In this document: in pieces, positions 13,519-21,225 of the stretch | Numbering within the stretch: position 1 is the stretch's first letter | How the letters are laid out: the number at the start of each line of letters is the position of its first letter | DNA from: an uncultured Clostridia bacterium | Lineage (GTDB): Bacteria; Bacillota; Clostridia; Oscillospirales; Acutalibacteraceae | Assembly (NCBI GenBank): GCA_945221685.1 | Contig: CALYNN010000005.1 | Span: 1-22,104, forward strand | Direction of reading: 5' to 3' | DNA length: 22,104 nt | Position numbers and translations under genes: made by a program | Notes under the pieces: generated by a model | Database searches by the model: none | What the model saw: the letters and a program-made list of their open reading frames with translations, nothing else | Told to the model about the DNA's origin: nothing

Positions 13519-14532
13519 TTATTTTGCAAGATAAAGTGCAGAGGTATCAATATTTGTTTCGTCAACATACCAGCTATTGCCGATTTGAACAACATAAACC
13601 TCTTGAGTGGCAACAACGGTGCCGTCATCAAGGGAAACCTCAACGGTGCACTTATCTACTGCGCCGATGCTATCGGAGCAATCAAGGTTATCGAATGCGC
13701 CAATCATATCTGACTTTTTATTGTCGGAGCTTTTTTTGGTAAAGAAAAGGATTTTCTTTTCGGTGGTTTTGTCCTCAAGACCAAACTGAGCCGCCTTTGC
13801 CTCACCGGAAGAAGCAATGGGGCTTATTCTTTCCTTATACTCGCTGATATATGCACTTACCTCGTCTGCCGAAAGGGCAGTTGTATCGGTAACCCTTGCA
13901 GTCAGCCTGTAATCCTCGCCGTACATTGTTTGATATGTACCGGTGGTTTTTTCCTGCAAAACGGTTTTGCCGTCCTGAGCAATTTCCTCAGCAGTACCTG
14001 TAAGGGATTTTCCGTATTCCGATACATTGGACTCAAAGGCGCCGAACATAAACTCGGTATCCATATACTCGTCTTTATAAACGGTTCTTCTAACCTCGGT
14101 AAGCTTTGCAAAATAGTTAGAAAATACAGCGTCGTAATTATCAAGACCGTATCTGTTAAGCAGGTCAAGATAATAATCATACATTGTATTATATACCTCG
14201 TCGATAGCCGCCATTTCTTCCTCGGTACCGGAGCCTACAAATTCAGCCTGCGGGGCGTCCTCATTGACATAAGGAGCCATATAGGCGTTTATAACAAAAT
14301 TGCCGAACTTTTGATTTTTTGATACCAATGTGTTTTTATAGGAATTATAACCGTCGCCTGTTTGAACAATAGTATCAACATAAGCCTGCGCAACCTTATC
14401 GGGTGAAAAGGCAGTATATCTTGAGGTGAAAGCAAAAATCGTAATTCCAACAAGAACAACTGCAACCAGCACGCCGGAAATCACTGCATAAGCACCGGCT
14501 CTGAAGCCTTTTTTCTCTTTTGTTTCAGCCAT
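13519..14532 (-). CDS. membrane-anchored protein of unknown function
   Basis: I do not recognise this 337-residue protein. It has a short basic cytoplasmic N-terminus, one membrane segment at about 13-36, and an extracytoplasmic remainder. Positions 43-175 are mostly helical-looking and rich in Tyr/Asp. The final part (about 290-337) with GNSWYVDE resembles the end of NTF2-like or DUF4878-type extracellular domains, a weak impression only. It lacks a lipobox and a wall anchor. GGAGGGAG before the ATG overlaps the end of the upstream symporter gene (15-base gap), and a strong terminator follows. The two are thus a two-gene operon, suggesting an accessory role to the transporter or to envelope sensing. 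Confidence 0.8.
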   Translation of the reverse strand: MAETKEKKGFRAGAYAVISGVLVAVVLVGITIFAFTSRYTAFSPDKVAQAYVDTIVQTGDGYNSYKNTLVSKNQKFGNFVINAYMAPYVNEDAPQAEFVGSGTEEEMAAIDEVYNTMYDYYLDLLNRYGLDNYDAVFSNYFAKLTEVRRTVYKDEYMDTEFMFGAFESNVSEYGKSLTGTAEEIAQDGKTVLQEKTTGTYQTMYGEDYRLTARVTDTTALSADEVSAYISEYKERISPIASSGEAKAAQFGLEDKTTEKKILFFTKKSSDNKKSDMIGAFDNLDCSDSIGAVDKCTVEVSLDDGTVVATQEVYVVQIGNSWYVDETNIDTSALYLAK

Positions 14533-14547
14533 TTTTACTCTCCCTCC

Positions 14548-16086
14548 TTATTCTGCAATTTCGTCAACAGAGTCATCAACATCTGACTCGGCTTCGTTTG
14601 CTTTTTCAGCAGCTCTCTTTTCTGCAAGGGCCTCAGTAATTCTTTCCTTCTTCTCGCCAACCATATCGTAGAACAAAATCGGAACGAACTGAAGAACAAC
14701 AAATATTGCAGGAATAATTGTATAAATCATCAGGAAGCGTGAAAGAACCTCGTCGTTTTGGGAAGCGTATGCAACATTAGGGTCCTGTGAGAACCTATAC
14801 TGTGACCAGGTGTAAACGAGCCAAGGACCCAAGAACTTTGTAAACGCAGATGCGATTTTTGAAAACAGTCCGTAGCCTGCATAGGCAAGACCCTCCTGAC
14901 GCTTGCCTGTCTTGTATTCCATTTCGTCAACACAGTCGGCAATCATAATGTTTGGAGTAACATTTGTATTACCGTGCTGAATTCCGCAGAAGAAGTTGAG
15001 AATAAGGAACGGAACGATAAGGGTTGAATTAAAGCCTATGCCCTTTGATACAAGATAAAGTATTGCAAGGGCGCTTGCACCGTAGCAGCAGAAGAGAATA
15101 TAGGTTTGCTTTGTTGAGAATTTCTTAAGAACAAAGTTTACAAGAAGAGTTCCCACTGCGGTGCCGATACCCATTGGAAGCATAAGAGCAAGCTTAAGTC
15201 CCTTTGAGCCTAAAAGGTAAATGGCTATGTAAAGTGAAACCGTACCGTAAACTCCGCGTCCAAAGCCGAAAAGCTTTGTAAGAGAAACCATAAGAAGATT
15301 CTTATTTGTAAATACAAGCTTTATTGACTCAATAAGCGAAACCTTTTCGCTGGTAAACGGAACGCGCTCTTTGTTGTTTGCAAAGAAAATCATTACAAAA
15401 ATAATCATACCGAGAGCGCATACAGCAGTTGAAATAATAAGGTCAAGTCCCTGACCCTCTGCATTTTTAAACTGCTGTGAGCCCATAAGCGCCTTCATAA
15501 GAGCGCCTACAACGATTATAACAACCTGACCGCCTGACTGACCCACCGAGCGAAGGAAGGAAGCGATGGAAATTGCACTTGACCTTTCCTTTGGGTTAGG
15601 AGAGCAAAGAGCGCCGAAGCAGTTTGACGGCGACTCAACCGCACAGGAAACCGCTGTATAAAGGCAATAGATTATAATCATCCATACCGAAGCGACGCCA
15701 AAGGAGGTTGTGTTTGGTGCAACAAAAACAAGCATTGAAATGATAGCGAGAGGAATAGCGCCGAAGCCTACCCAAGGCTTAACCTTACCAAGCTTTGTTT
15801 TCGTTCTGTCAACAAGGACGCCGATTACAAGCTCACATATAGCTCCTACGAAGCCGGCAATTAAGAATACCACTTCAACCATATGTGAAAGAGACTCGGA
15901 ATCAAAGCCCTTGCCCTTGAATGCGAAGTCTGCAAAGAATGTTGTGGTATAGTCCGGCATCCAGCCTGTAAGCAGGGCAACGCCGAAAAGTCCGATACCA
16001 AATGTAACAATCTCTGAGGGCTTCATGTACTTTTTTTCTGCCACTGCACTGCTTTTTGCGGCGGCAGAGGCTTTAGTCTTTGCCAT
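14548..16086 (-). CDS. GPH-family sugar:cation symporter (MFS)
   Basis: A 512-residue, about 12-span transporter of the glycoside-pentoside-hexuronide family (melibiose-carrier type), importing a sugar or glycoside with Na+ or H+. Family marks are DRTKTKLGKVKPW after the second span (about 92-104) and the central-to-late motif VDEMEYKTGKRQEG, the counterpart of the VDYGEWKTGxRxEG box. Both termini are long and polar: an Ala/Lys-rich N-terminus (1-20) and an acidic C-terminus (about 475-512). The start has GAGAGG 7 bases upstream. First gene of a two-gene operon with its own strong promoter. The substrate cannot be read from sequence; the GH95 gene is too far away to assume coupling. Confidence 0.88.
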   Translation of the reverse strand: MAKTKASAAAKSSAVAEKKYMKPSEIVTFGIGLFGVALLTGWMPDYTTTFFADFAFKGKGFDSESLSHMVEVVFLIAGFVGAICELVIGVLVDRTKTKLGKVKPWVGFGAIPLAIISMLVFVAPNTTSFGVASVWMIIIYCLYTAVSCAVESPSNCFGALCSPNPKERSSAISIASFLRSVGQSGGQVVIIVVGALMKALMGSQQFKNAEGQGLDLIISTAVCALGMIIFVMIFFANNKERVPFTSEKVSLIESIKLVFTNKNLLMVSLTKLFGFGRGVYGTVSLYIAIYLLGSKGLKLALMLPMGIGTAVGTLLVNFVLKKFSTKQTYILFCCYGASALAILYLVSKGIGFNSTLIVPFLILNFFCGIQHGNTNVTPNIMIADCVDEMEYKTGKRQEGLAYAGYGLFSKIASAFTKFLGPWLVYTWSQYRFSQDPNVAYASQNDEVLSRFLMIYTIIPAIFVVLQFVPILFYDMVGEKKERITEALAEKRAAEKANEAESDVDDSVDEIAE

Positions 16087-16118
16087 AAAGAAACCTCTCT
16101 TCCATAAATTTTTAATTA

Positions 16119-16147
16119 ATTATAACATTATTATTAGTATAAGACAA
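16119..16147 (-). promoter_or_regulatory. sigma-A promoter of the symporter operon
   Basis: Minus strand TTGTCT (16147-16142), 17 bases, TATAAT (16124-16119), with TG extended -10. About 33 bases before the ATG. Confidence 0.75.
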
Positions 16148-16259
16148 TATGATTTTAACTTTTATTTAACACAAATTTTACAAACTGAATTTTCGATTAT
16201 TTGGTAAAAGAAATTATTTGTTGATTTTGTCTAACTTTTGAAATATGTAATTGTATAAA

Positions 16260-16287
16260 TTGACTTAAGAGATAAAAGTGCTATAAT
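16260..16287 (+). promoter_or_regulatory. sigma-A promoter of the TauE/SafE gene, very close to the start
   Basis: TTGACT (16260-16265), 16 bases, TATAAT (16282-16287). The expected transcription start is about 16294, only about 10 bases before the ATG at 16304 and next to an in-frame GTG at 16295. Confidence 0.65.
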
Positions 16288-16303
16288 CTTTACGGTGATT
16301 ATT

Positions 16304-17074
16304 ATGCTTTTAAAAATATTGGTATGCTTTATTGCAGGAATAGGAGCCGGTCTGGGAACAGGCTTTGCGGGAATGAGCGCCGCCGCCGTTATCAGTCCTA
16401 TGCTTATAACCTTTTTAGGAGTAGAGCCGTATATGGCGGTTGGAATTGCTTTGGCAAGCGATGTGCTTGCCAGCGCAGTATCAACATACACCTACGGAAA
16501 AAATAAAAATTTAGATATAAAAAACGGCTTGGTAATGATGGTATGCGTGCTTGCATTTACCTTGGTAGGAAGCTATACCTCAAGCCTTGTTTCCACAACG
16601 GCTATGGGTAATTTTTCAACGGTTATGACGCTGATTTTAGGCATAAAATTTATCGTTAAGCCTATTACCGAGCCAAAGTCACGGCTTCAAAGCTCATCGG
16701 CAAGGCAAAAATTTATACGCAGTGCCCTTTGCGGCTCAATGGTTGGCTTTATCTGCGGCTTTGTAGGTGCAGGCGGCGGAATGATGATGCTGTTTGTGCT
16801 GACCTGTGTGCTTGGCTACGAGCTTAAAACCGCAGTGGGAACAAGCGTTTTCGTTATGACCTTTACTGCCTTAACCGGAGCAGTCAGCCACTTTGCAATA
16901 GGCGGTGCTCCCGATTGGCTTATGCTTGCAGTCTGTGCGCTCAGCACATTGCTGTGGGCAAGAATTGCGGCTGTGCTTGCAAACAAGGCAAAGCCGAAAA
17001 CACTTAACCGCGTAACAGGAATTGTGCTTGTGATTTTAGGTGCGTCGGTTACTGTTGTTAACCTGATTAAATAA
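16304..17074 (+). CDS. TauE/SafE family membrane permease
   Basis: A COG0730/TauE-SafE family protein; members export or import small anions such as sulfite, sulfoacetate or taurine-derived compounds, but specificity is rarely known. It has 256 residues and about eight hydrophobic spans in two repeats. The Gly-rich repeat motifs are visible: GIGAGLGTGFAGMSAA (12-27) and GFICGFVGAGGGMMM (about 148-162). ATG at 16304 is chosen because GGTGAT ends 4 bases upstream; GTG at 16295 is an in-frame alternative if the mRNA is leaderless. It is a single gene, convergent with the feo operon, sharing a terminator. No sulfur genes are adjacent. Confidence 0.87.
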   Translation: MLLKILVCFIAGIGAGLGTGFAGMSAAAVISPMLITFLGVEPYMAVGIALASDVLASAVSTYTYGKNKNLDIKNGLVMMVCVLAFTLVGSYTSSLVSTTAMGNFSTVMTLILGIKFIVKPITEPKSRLQSSSARQKFIRSALCGSMVGFICGFVGAGGGMMMLFVLTCVLGYELKTAVGTSVFVMTFTALTGAVSHFAIGGAPDWLMLAVCALSTLLWARIAAVLANKAKPKTLNRVTGIVLVILGASVTVVNLIK

Positions 17075-17090
17075 ATGCTCATAATAAAAG

Positions 17091-17136
17091 GGCAGGTATT
17101 CCCGTTTTGAAACAGAGAATACCTGCCTGATTTTTT
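17091..17136. terminator. bidirectional terminator between TauE/SafE gene and feo operon
   Basis: GGCAGGTATTC (17091-17101) pairs perfectly with GAATACCTGCC (17117-17127) around a 15-base loop. TGATTTTTT follows on the plus strand and CTTTTATT on the minus strand. The plus T run touches the stop codon of the small Cys-rich gene. Confidence 0.9.
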
Positions 17137-17281
17137 ACTGTCTTTTATTAACGCATTTACTGCAATCACCGTTGCAGCCGTCGCAGGAAAAAAGCTTTTT
17201 TCTGTGCCGTGCAATATAGATGCACACTGCGCAGAAAAGCACCGCCACCGCCGCAATCGTCAATATACTTTGAATATTCAT
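17135..17281 (-). CDS. FeoB-associated Cys-rich membrane protein
   Basis: A 48-residue protein starting one base after the feoB stop. It starts MNIQSILTIAAVAVL, giving one membrane span (about 5-23). A basic stretch ARHRKK follows, then a Cys-rich tail: C33-x2-C36-x3-C40-x2-C43. This is the layout of the small FeoB-associated Cys-rich proteins (Pfam PF12669) that follow feoB in many Firmicutes; their role in ferrous iron uptake is unproven, perhaps metal or electron handling at the inner face. There is no separate strong ribosome site (GAGTATAA only), so it is likely translated by coupling to feoB. Gene ends at the shared terminator. Confidence 0.88.
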   Translation of the reverse strand: MNIQSILTIAAVAVLFCAVCIYIARHRKKLFSCDGCNGDCSKCVNKRQ

Positions 17282-17282
17282 T

Positions 17283-19631
17283 TTATACTCCCAATAATGC
17301 CAAAATTCCGTGAACTATAAACGCCGCTAACCAAGCTACAACACACTGAAATACTACCATAGAAGCCGCCCATTTTCTGCCAAGCTCTCGCCTTACCGAA
17401 GCAATAGCCGCAACGCAGGGCGTATAAAGCAGGCAAAATACAAGAAGTGAAGCCGCACCCAACGGAGTAATTACCGACATAATTTCCGTTGTTGAGCCAA
17501 CAAGCACCGACAAGGTTGAAACTACGCTTTCCTTTGCCATAAAGCCTGTTATCAGCGCAGTTGAAATTCTCCAGTCTCCAAAGCCTAACGGAGCAAAAAC
17601 AGGAGCGATTATGCCTGCAAGGGATGCAAGCATACTGTTTTGCGAATCGGTTACAATATTAAATCTTATATCAAAGGTTTGCAAAGCCCAAATAACTATT
17701 GTTGCCGCAAAAATTACGGTAAAGGCTCGTTGCAGAAAATCCTTTGCCTTATCCCACAAAAGCTGAAATACACTCTTTGCACTGGGCATACGGTAGTTTG
17801 GAAGCTCCATTACAAACGGAACAGGCTCGCCCTTAAACAATGTGCCTTTCATAAGGCACGCCGCCGCAATACCGCTGACTATACCCAAGCCGTAAAGTCC
17901 AATCATAACAAGGGCGGTACGGTCGGGGAAAAACGCATTAGCAAAAAATGCATATATGGGAAGCTTTGCGGAGCAGCTCATAAAGGGGGTAAGCATTATT
18001 GTCATCTTTCTGTCTCTTTCCGACGAAAGTGTTCGGCTTGCCATTACACCGGGAACGGTACAGCCAAAGCCGATAAGCATAGGCACAATGCTTCTGCCCG
18101 AAAGGCCTATTTTACGCAAAAGCTTATCCATAACGAAGGCAACCCTTGCCATATAGCCGCTGTCCTCTAAAATAGAAAGGAAGAAAAACAGCGTAACAAT
18201 TATCGGCAGAAAGCTTAATACACTGCCTACGCCGTTAAAAATGCCGTCAATAATCAGCGAGTGAACAACCGCGTTAACATTAGCGGCGGCAAGTGCCGAA
18301 TCAACCGCCTGAGTCAGCAGATTAACGCCTATATCCAAAAGCTTTGAAAGCCCTGCGCCGATAACATCAAATGTCAGCCAAAACACAAGTCCCATTATAC
18401 CGATAAAAGCAGGTATTGCTGTGTATTTACCCGTCAGAATCTCGTCAATTTTACGGCTTCTTGCATGCTCTCTGCTTTCTCTCGGCTTAACAACCGTTGC
18501 ACTGCAAACCCTTTTAATAAACGAAAAGCGCATATCTGCCATTGCAGCTGAACGGTCAAGACCTCTTTCATGCTCCATTTGCACAATAATATGCTCAAGC
18601 ATTTCCTTTTCGTTATCGCTGAGCTTCAGCCTTTCAAGCACCAAGCCGTCGCCCTCAACAAGCTTGCTTGCCGCAAAGCGAACAGGTATTCCCGCGTCAA
18701 CCGCGTGGTCTTCGATAAGGTGCATTATTCCGTGAATACATCTGTGGATTGCACTGTCGCGCTTATTGTCCTCGCAGAAATCCATTCTTCCCGGCTTTTC
18801 CTGATATTTTGCAATATGTATTGCGTGGTCAACAAGCTCGCTGATGCCTTCATTTTTTGAAGCGGAAATGGGAATAACGGGAACGCCCAGAGTTTCCTCC
18901 ATTTCGTTTACAAGAACACAGCCGCCGTTTTTGCGAACCTCGTCCATCATATTGAGAGCTATTACCATAGGCATATCAAGCTCCATCAGCTGCATTGTTA
19001 GGTACAGATTTCGCTCAATGTTGGACGCGTCTATAATATTGATAATGCCCTTTGGCTTATCATTTAGCAGAAATTCTCTTGTAACAATTTCCTCACTGCT
19101 ATAGGGTGACATTGAATATATACCCGGCAGGTCTGTAATCAGCGTATCGTTGTGATTAGTAATAACTCCGTCCTTACGGTCAACCGTTACACCGGGAAAA
19201 TTTCCCACATGCTGATTTGCTCCGGTAAGCGTGTTAAAAAGTGTAGTCTTGCCGCAGTTTTGGTTTCCTACCAGTGCAAAGGTAAGAGTCTCTCCGTCAG
19301 GCAATGGGTTCTCGTTCGCCTTGGTATGATACTTACCTCCCTCTCCTAAGCCGGGGTGGCAAATATCCTTTTTTCTTTTGCTTTCTTCATTTGTTTTCGG
19401 CAGCTCGTACTCCTCGCTGATTTCAATTTCGTCAGCGTCGGCAAGGCGGAGCGTAAGCTCATAGCCGTGAATAAGCAGCTCAACAGGGTCGCCCATAGGA
19501 GCGTACTTAACCATTGTTACCTCTGCTCCGGGGATAAGTCCCATATCAAGAAAGTGCTGCCTTAAAGCACCCTCGCCGCCAACCTTAAGTATGACTGCCG
19601 TTTTTCCGATTTGTAAATCCTTAAGAGTCAT
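17283..19631 (-). CDS. feoB: FeoA-FeoB fusion, ferrous iron transporter
   Basis: Imports Fe2+ across the inner membrane. In this 782-residue protein a FeoA SH3-like domain (about 1-75, with GLIPGAEVTM) is fused through a polar linker (76-114) to FeoB. G-protein motifs: G1 GNQNCGKT (122-129), G2 T149 in FPGVTVD, G3 DLPG (167-170), G4 NMMD (227-230), G5 SAS (256-258). The membrane part from about 403 to the end carries the two Gate motifs, GFGCTVPG (521-528) and CSAKLP (553-558). The ATG has AGGTAG upstream. The promoter overlaps an inverted repeat resembling an iron-regulator box. The tiny Cys-rich partner follows directly. feoA exists only as the fused domain here. Confidence 0.96.
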   Translation of the reverse strand: MTLKDLQIGKTAVILKVGGEGALRQHFLDMGLIPGAEVTMVKYAPMGDPVELLIHGYELTLRLADADEIEISEEYELPKTNEESKRKKDICHPGLGEGGKYHTKANENPLPDGETLTFALVGNQNCGKTTLFNTLTGANQHVGNFPGVTVDRKDGVITNHNDTLITDLPGIYSMSPYSSEEIVTREFLLNDKPKGIINIIDASNIERNLYLTMQLMELDMPMVIALNMMDEVRKNGGCVLVNEMEETLGVPVIPISASKNEGISELVDHAIHIAKYQEKPGRMDFCEDNKRDSAIHRCIHGIMHLIEDHAVDAGIPVRFAASKLVEGDGLVLERLKLSDNEKEMLEHIIVQMEHERGLDRSAAMADMRFSFIKRVCSATVVKPRESREHARSRKIDEILTGKYTAIPAFIGIMGLVFWLTFDVIGAGLSKLLDIGVNLLTQAVDSALAAANVNAVVHSLIIDGIFNGVGSVLSFLPIIVTLFFFLSILEDSGYMARVAFVMDKLLRKIGLSGRSIVPMLIGFGCTVPGVMASRTLSSERDRKMTIMLTPFMSCSAKLPIYAFFANAFFPDRTALVMIGLYGLGIVSGIAAACLMKGTLFKGEPVPFVMELPNYRMPSAKSVFQLLWDKAKDFLQRAFTVIFAATIVIWALQTFDIRFNIVTDSQNSMLASLAGIIAPVFAPLGFGDWRISTALITGFMAKESVVSTLSVLVGSTTEIMSVITPLGAASLLVFCLLYTPCVAAIASVRRELGRKWAASMVVFQCVVAWLAAFIVHGILALLGV

Positions 19632-19651
19632 AATACTACCTGCTTAACCAA

Positions 19652-19689
19652 TGATAATATATTTTATCACATATCAAATAACTATTCAA
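19652..19689 (-). promoter_or_regulatory. feo promoter with iron-box-like inverted repeat
   Basis: Minus strand TTGAAT (19689-19684), 17 bases, TAAAAT (19666-19661). The -10 lies inside TGATAA-N6-TTATCA (19652-19669), a perfect 6-bp inverted repeat. GATAAT-like half sites are typical of Fur boxes, and a repressor here would block the promoter when iron is plentiful. Fur or a DtxR-type regulator are both possible. Confidence 0.55.
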
Positions 19690-19738
19690 GGTCAGCGAAA
19701 ATAATAACCGCCAAAAATTTACCAAAAAATGCTTTGCA

Positions 19739-19767
19739 TTGACAAATTATAAGCTTTGTATTATTAT
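19739..19767 (+). promoter_or_regulatory. strong sigma-A promoter before the amidohydrolase remnant
   Basis: TTGACA (19739-19744), perfect consensus, 17 bases, then TATTAT (19762-19767). It probably drives the remnant and the dehydrogenase gene behind it, divergently from feo. Confidence 0.75.
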
Positions 19768-19797
19768 TGCAATAAAATAATGATTGGAGTTGATTCC

Positions 19798-20127
19798 TTG
19801 ACAGTAGTTTATACAAATGCTGATTTTATTTCCCTTAACGACGGAAACGATATATATTCGGTAATGGTAACCCACGGCAAAAAAATAGAATATTTAGGCT
19901 TCAGCATTCCTCTTTGCTACGACAGCGAAAGGGTTGTTGACTTAGGCGGCGGAGCAGTAGTTCCTCTTATAAGCGATAGGGTTTTAGAGGAATACAGGCA
20001 TAGCCGTTGCAGTATGCTTGCAATGGGAGAGCAGGCGGATTTTGCAGTATTCGACAAAAATCCGTACAAAGACGCTGAAGCAAAAATTAAGGCAGTTTAT
20101 GTTAAAGGAAAAATTAAGTCAAAATAA
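19798..20127 (+). pseudogene. amidohydrolase (YtcJ-like) remnant lacking its catalytic barrel
   Basis: The frame encodes 109 residues whose ends look like the two ends of a YtcJ-type amidohydrolase of about 530 residues. The N-terminal part (1-56) has YTNADFISLND and VVDLGGGAVVP, the strand normally followed at once by the metal-binding HxH motif. Instead it passes through about 20 unmatched residues to the C-terminal signature GEQADFAVFDKNPY (77-90) and KAVYVKGKI. The whole metal-binding barrel is missing, yet the frame is intact. TTG at 19798 is the likely start (GGAG 7 bases upstream). It may be a deletion product or a small beta-sandwich protein; enzymatic activity is not expected. The dehydrogenase gene follows after 27 bases. 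Confidence 0.65.
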
Positions 20128-20154
20128 AACCGAATTCAGAAAAAGGGTGGTTTT

Positions 20155-21105
20155 GTGCTAAACAAAAGAAAGGTAGTAATAATCGGAGCAGGTCATGTGG
20201 GCTCCCACATAGCTATGGCGCTGTGCTTTCAGGGAAGCTGTGACGAAATTGCTTTTATTGACACAGACGGCGAAAAGGCAAAGGCAAACTGCTTAGACGT
20301 TGCAGACGCTTGTCTGTTTTTAAGCTCCGTAACAAAAATAAAGGTAGGCTCCTACGAGGACTGCCGCGACGCAGACATTATTATAATTTCGGTAGGTATG
20401 CCCAGAAAGCCGGGGCAAACAAGGCTTGATTTGCTTGCCGACTCCGTTAATATGATGAAGGATGTTATAGGCAATTTAAAGCCGATAGAATTTAAAGGAA
20501 TTATCGTATCCGTAACAAATCCTGCCGATGTTATTGCAAACTACGCAAGAAGGCATTTAGGCTTGCCAAGAGAAAGATGCTTTTCAACAGGCACCTCTCT
20601 TGACACCGCAAGGCTTAAAAGAACAGTAGGCGAGCTGGCTGATACAGACAGAAGAAGCGTAACAACCTGTGCAATAGGCGAGCACGGAGATTCCTCCTTT
20701 GTTCCCTTTTCCTCGCTTACGGTAGGAGGAAAAAATTATATTGAATTGAGGCAGGCAAAGCCCGAAAGATATGCAAGGCTTACAGAGGATTTTATTCTTG
20801 AAAGAACAAGAAGCATAGGCAACGAAATAATAGAGGGCAAGGGCTCAACGGAATTCGGAATAGGCGCCGCCTGCGCAGATATTTGCAAGGCAATTTTTCA
20901 CGACGAAAAGCGGGTTATTCCCGCCTCCGTTTTCCTTGAGGGCGAATACGGCATCAGCGGTATTCCCTGCGGAGTTCCCTGTGTAATAGGCAGAAACGGA
21001 ATTGAAGACATTATTGAGCTTCCGTTAAACGAAGGAGAAAGAAAGCAGCTTGAATATACCTGCGGCGTAATAAAGGACTATTGCGACAGAGCAGAAAGAG
21101 TTTGA
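20155..21105 (+). CDS. L-lactate/malate dehydrogenase family protein
   Basis: An NAD-dependent 2-hydroxyacid dehydrogenase of the LDH/MDH fold, 316 residues. The nucleotide fold has GAGHVG (11-16) and D36, which favours NAD. Catalytic residues: R90, D150 and R153 in SLDTAR, and H177 in GEHGDSSF. In the substrate loop MPRKPGQTR, the position that is Gln in lactate and Arg in malate dehydrogenases is R84, favouring a dicarboxylate such as malate or oxaloacetate. The rest (GTSLDTARLKRTVGE) is more LDH- or hydroxyisocaproate-dehydrogenase-like, so the substrate remains open. The start is GTG with AGGGTGG upstream. It ends in TGA at the expected family length. Probably co-transcribed with the upstream remnant. 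Confidence 0.85.
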   Translation: MLNKRKVVIIGAGHVGSHIAMALCFQGSCDEIAFIDTDGEKAKANCLDVADACLFLSSVTKIKVGSYEDCRDADIIIISVGMPRKPGQTRLDLLADSVNMMKDVIGNLKPIEFKGIIVSVTNPADVIANYARRHLGLPRERCFSTGTSLDTARLKRTVGELADTDRRSVTTCAIGEHGDSSFVPFSSLTVGGKNYIELRQAKPERYARLTEDFILERTRSIGNEIIEGKGSTEFGIGAACADICKAIFHDEKRVIPASVFLEGEYGISGIPCGVPCVIGRNGIEDIIELPLNEGERKQLEYTCGVIKDYCDRAERV

Positions 21106-21151
21106 GGGCTTAGCTTAACCGATAATATTTTTATATATATAAAATTTTCTA

Positions 21152-21180
21152 TTGACTTTAACACTTTTATGTGCTAAACT
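21152..21180 (+). promoter_or_regulatory. sigma-A promoter of the ABC lipoprotein gene
   Basis: TTGACT (21152-21157), 17 bases, TAAACT (21175-21180). The leader is about 38 bases, with GAAAGAGGT before the ATG. No terminator hairpin was found for the preceding dehydrogenase gene. Confidence 0.6.
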
Positions 21181-21225
21181 GAATTTACAATCTAAGACTA
21201 TTCTATTAAAGAAAGAGGTATTTTT

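Noticed and set aside
17640..18170. 176-residue open frame on the plus strand
   Set aside because: Antisense to the membrane part of feoB; the Lys/His/Cys-rich composition is what reversed hydrophobic codons give.
21181..21225. T-box or amino-acid riboswitch before the TrpX-like gene
   Set aside because: Only about 38 bases lie between the predicted start and the ATG, with no T-box sequence or terminator.
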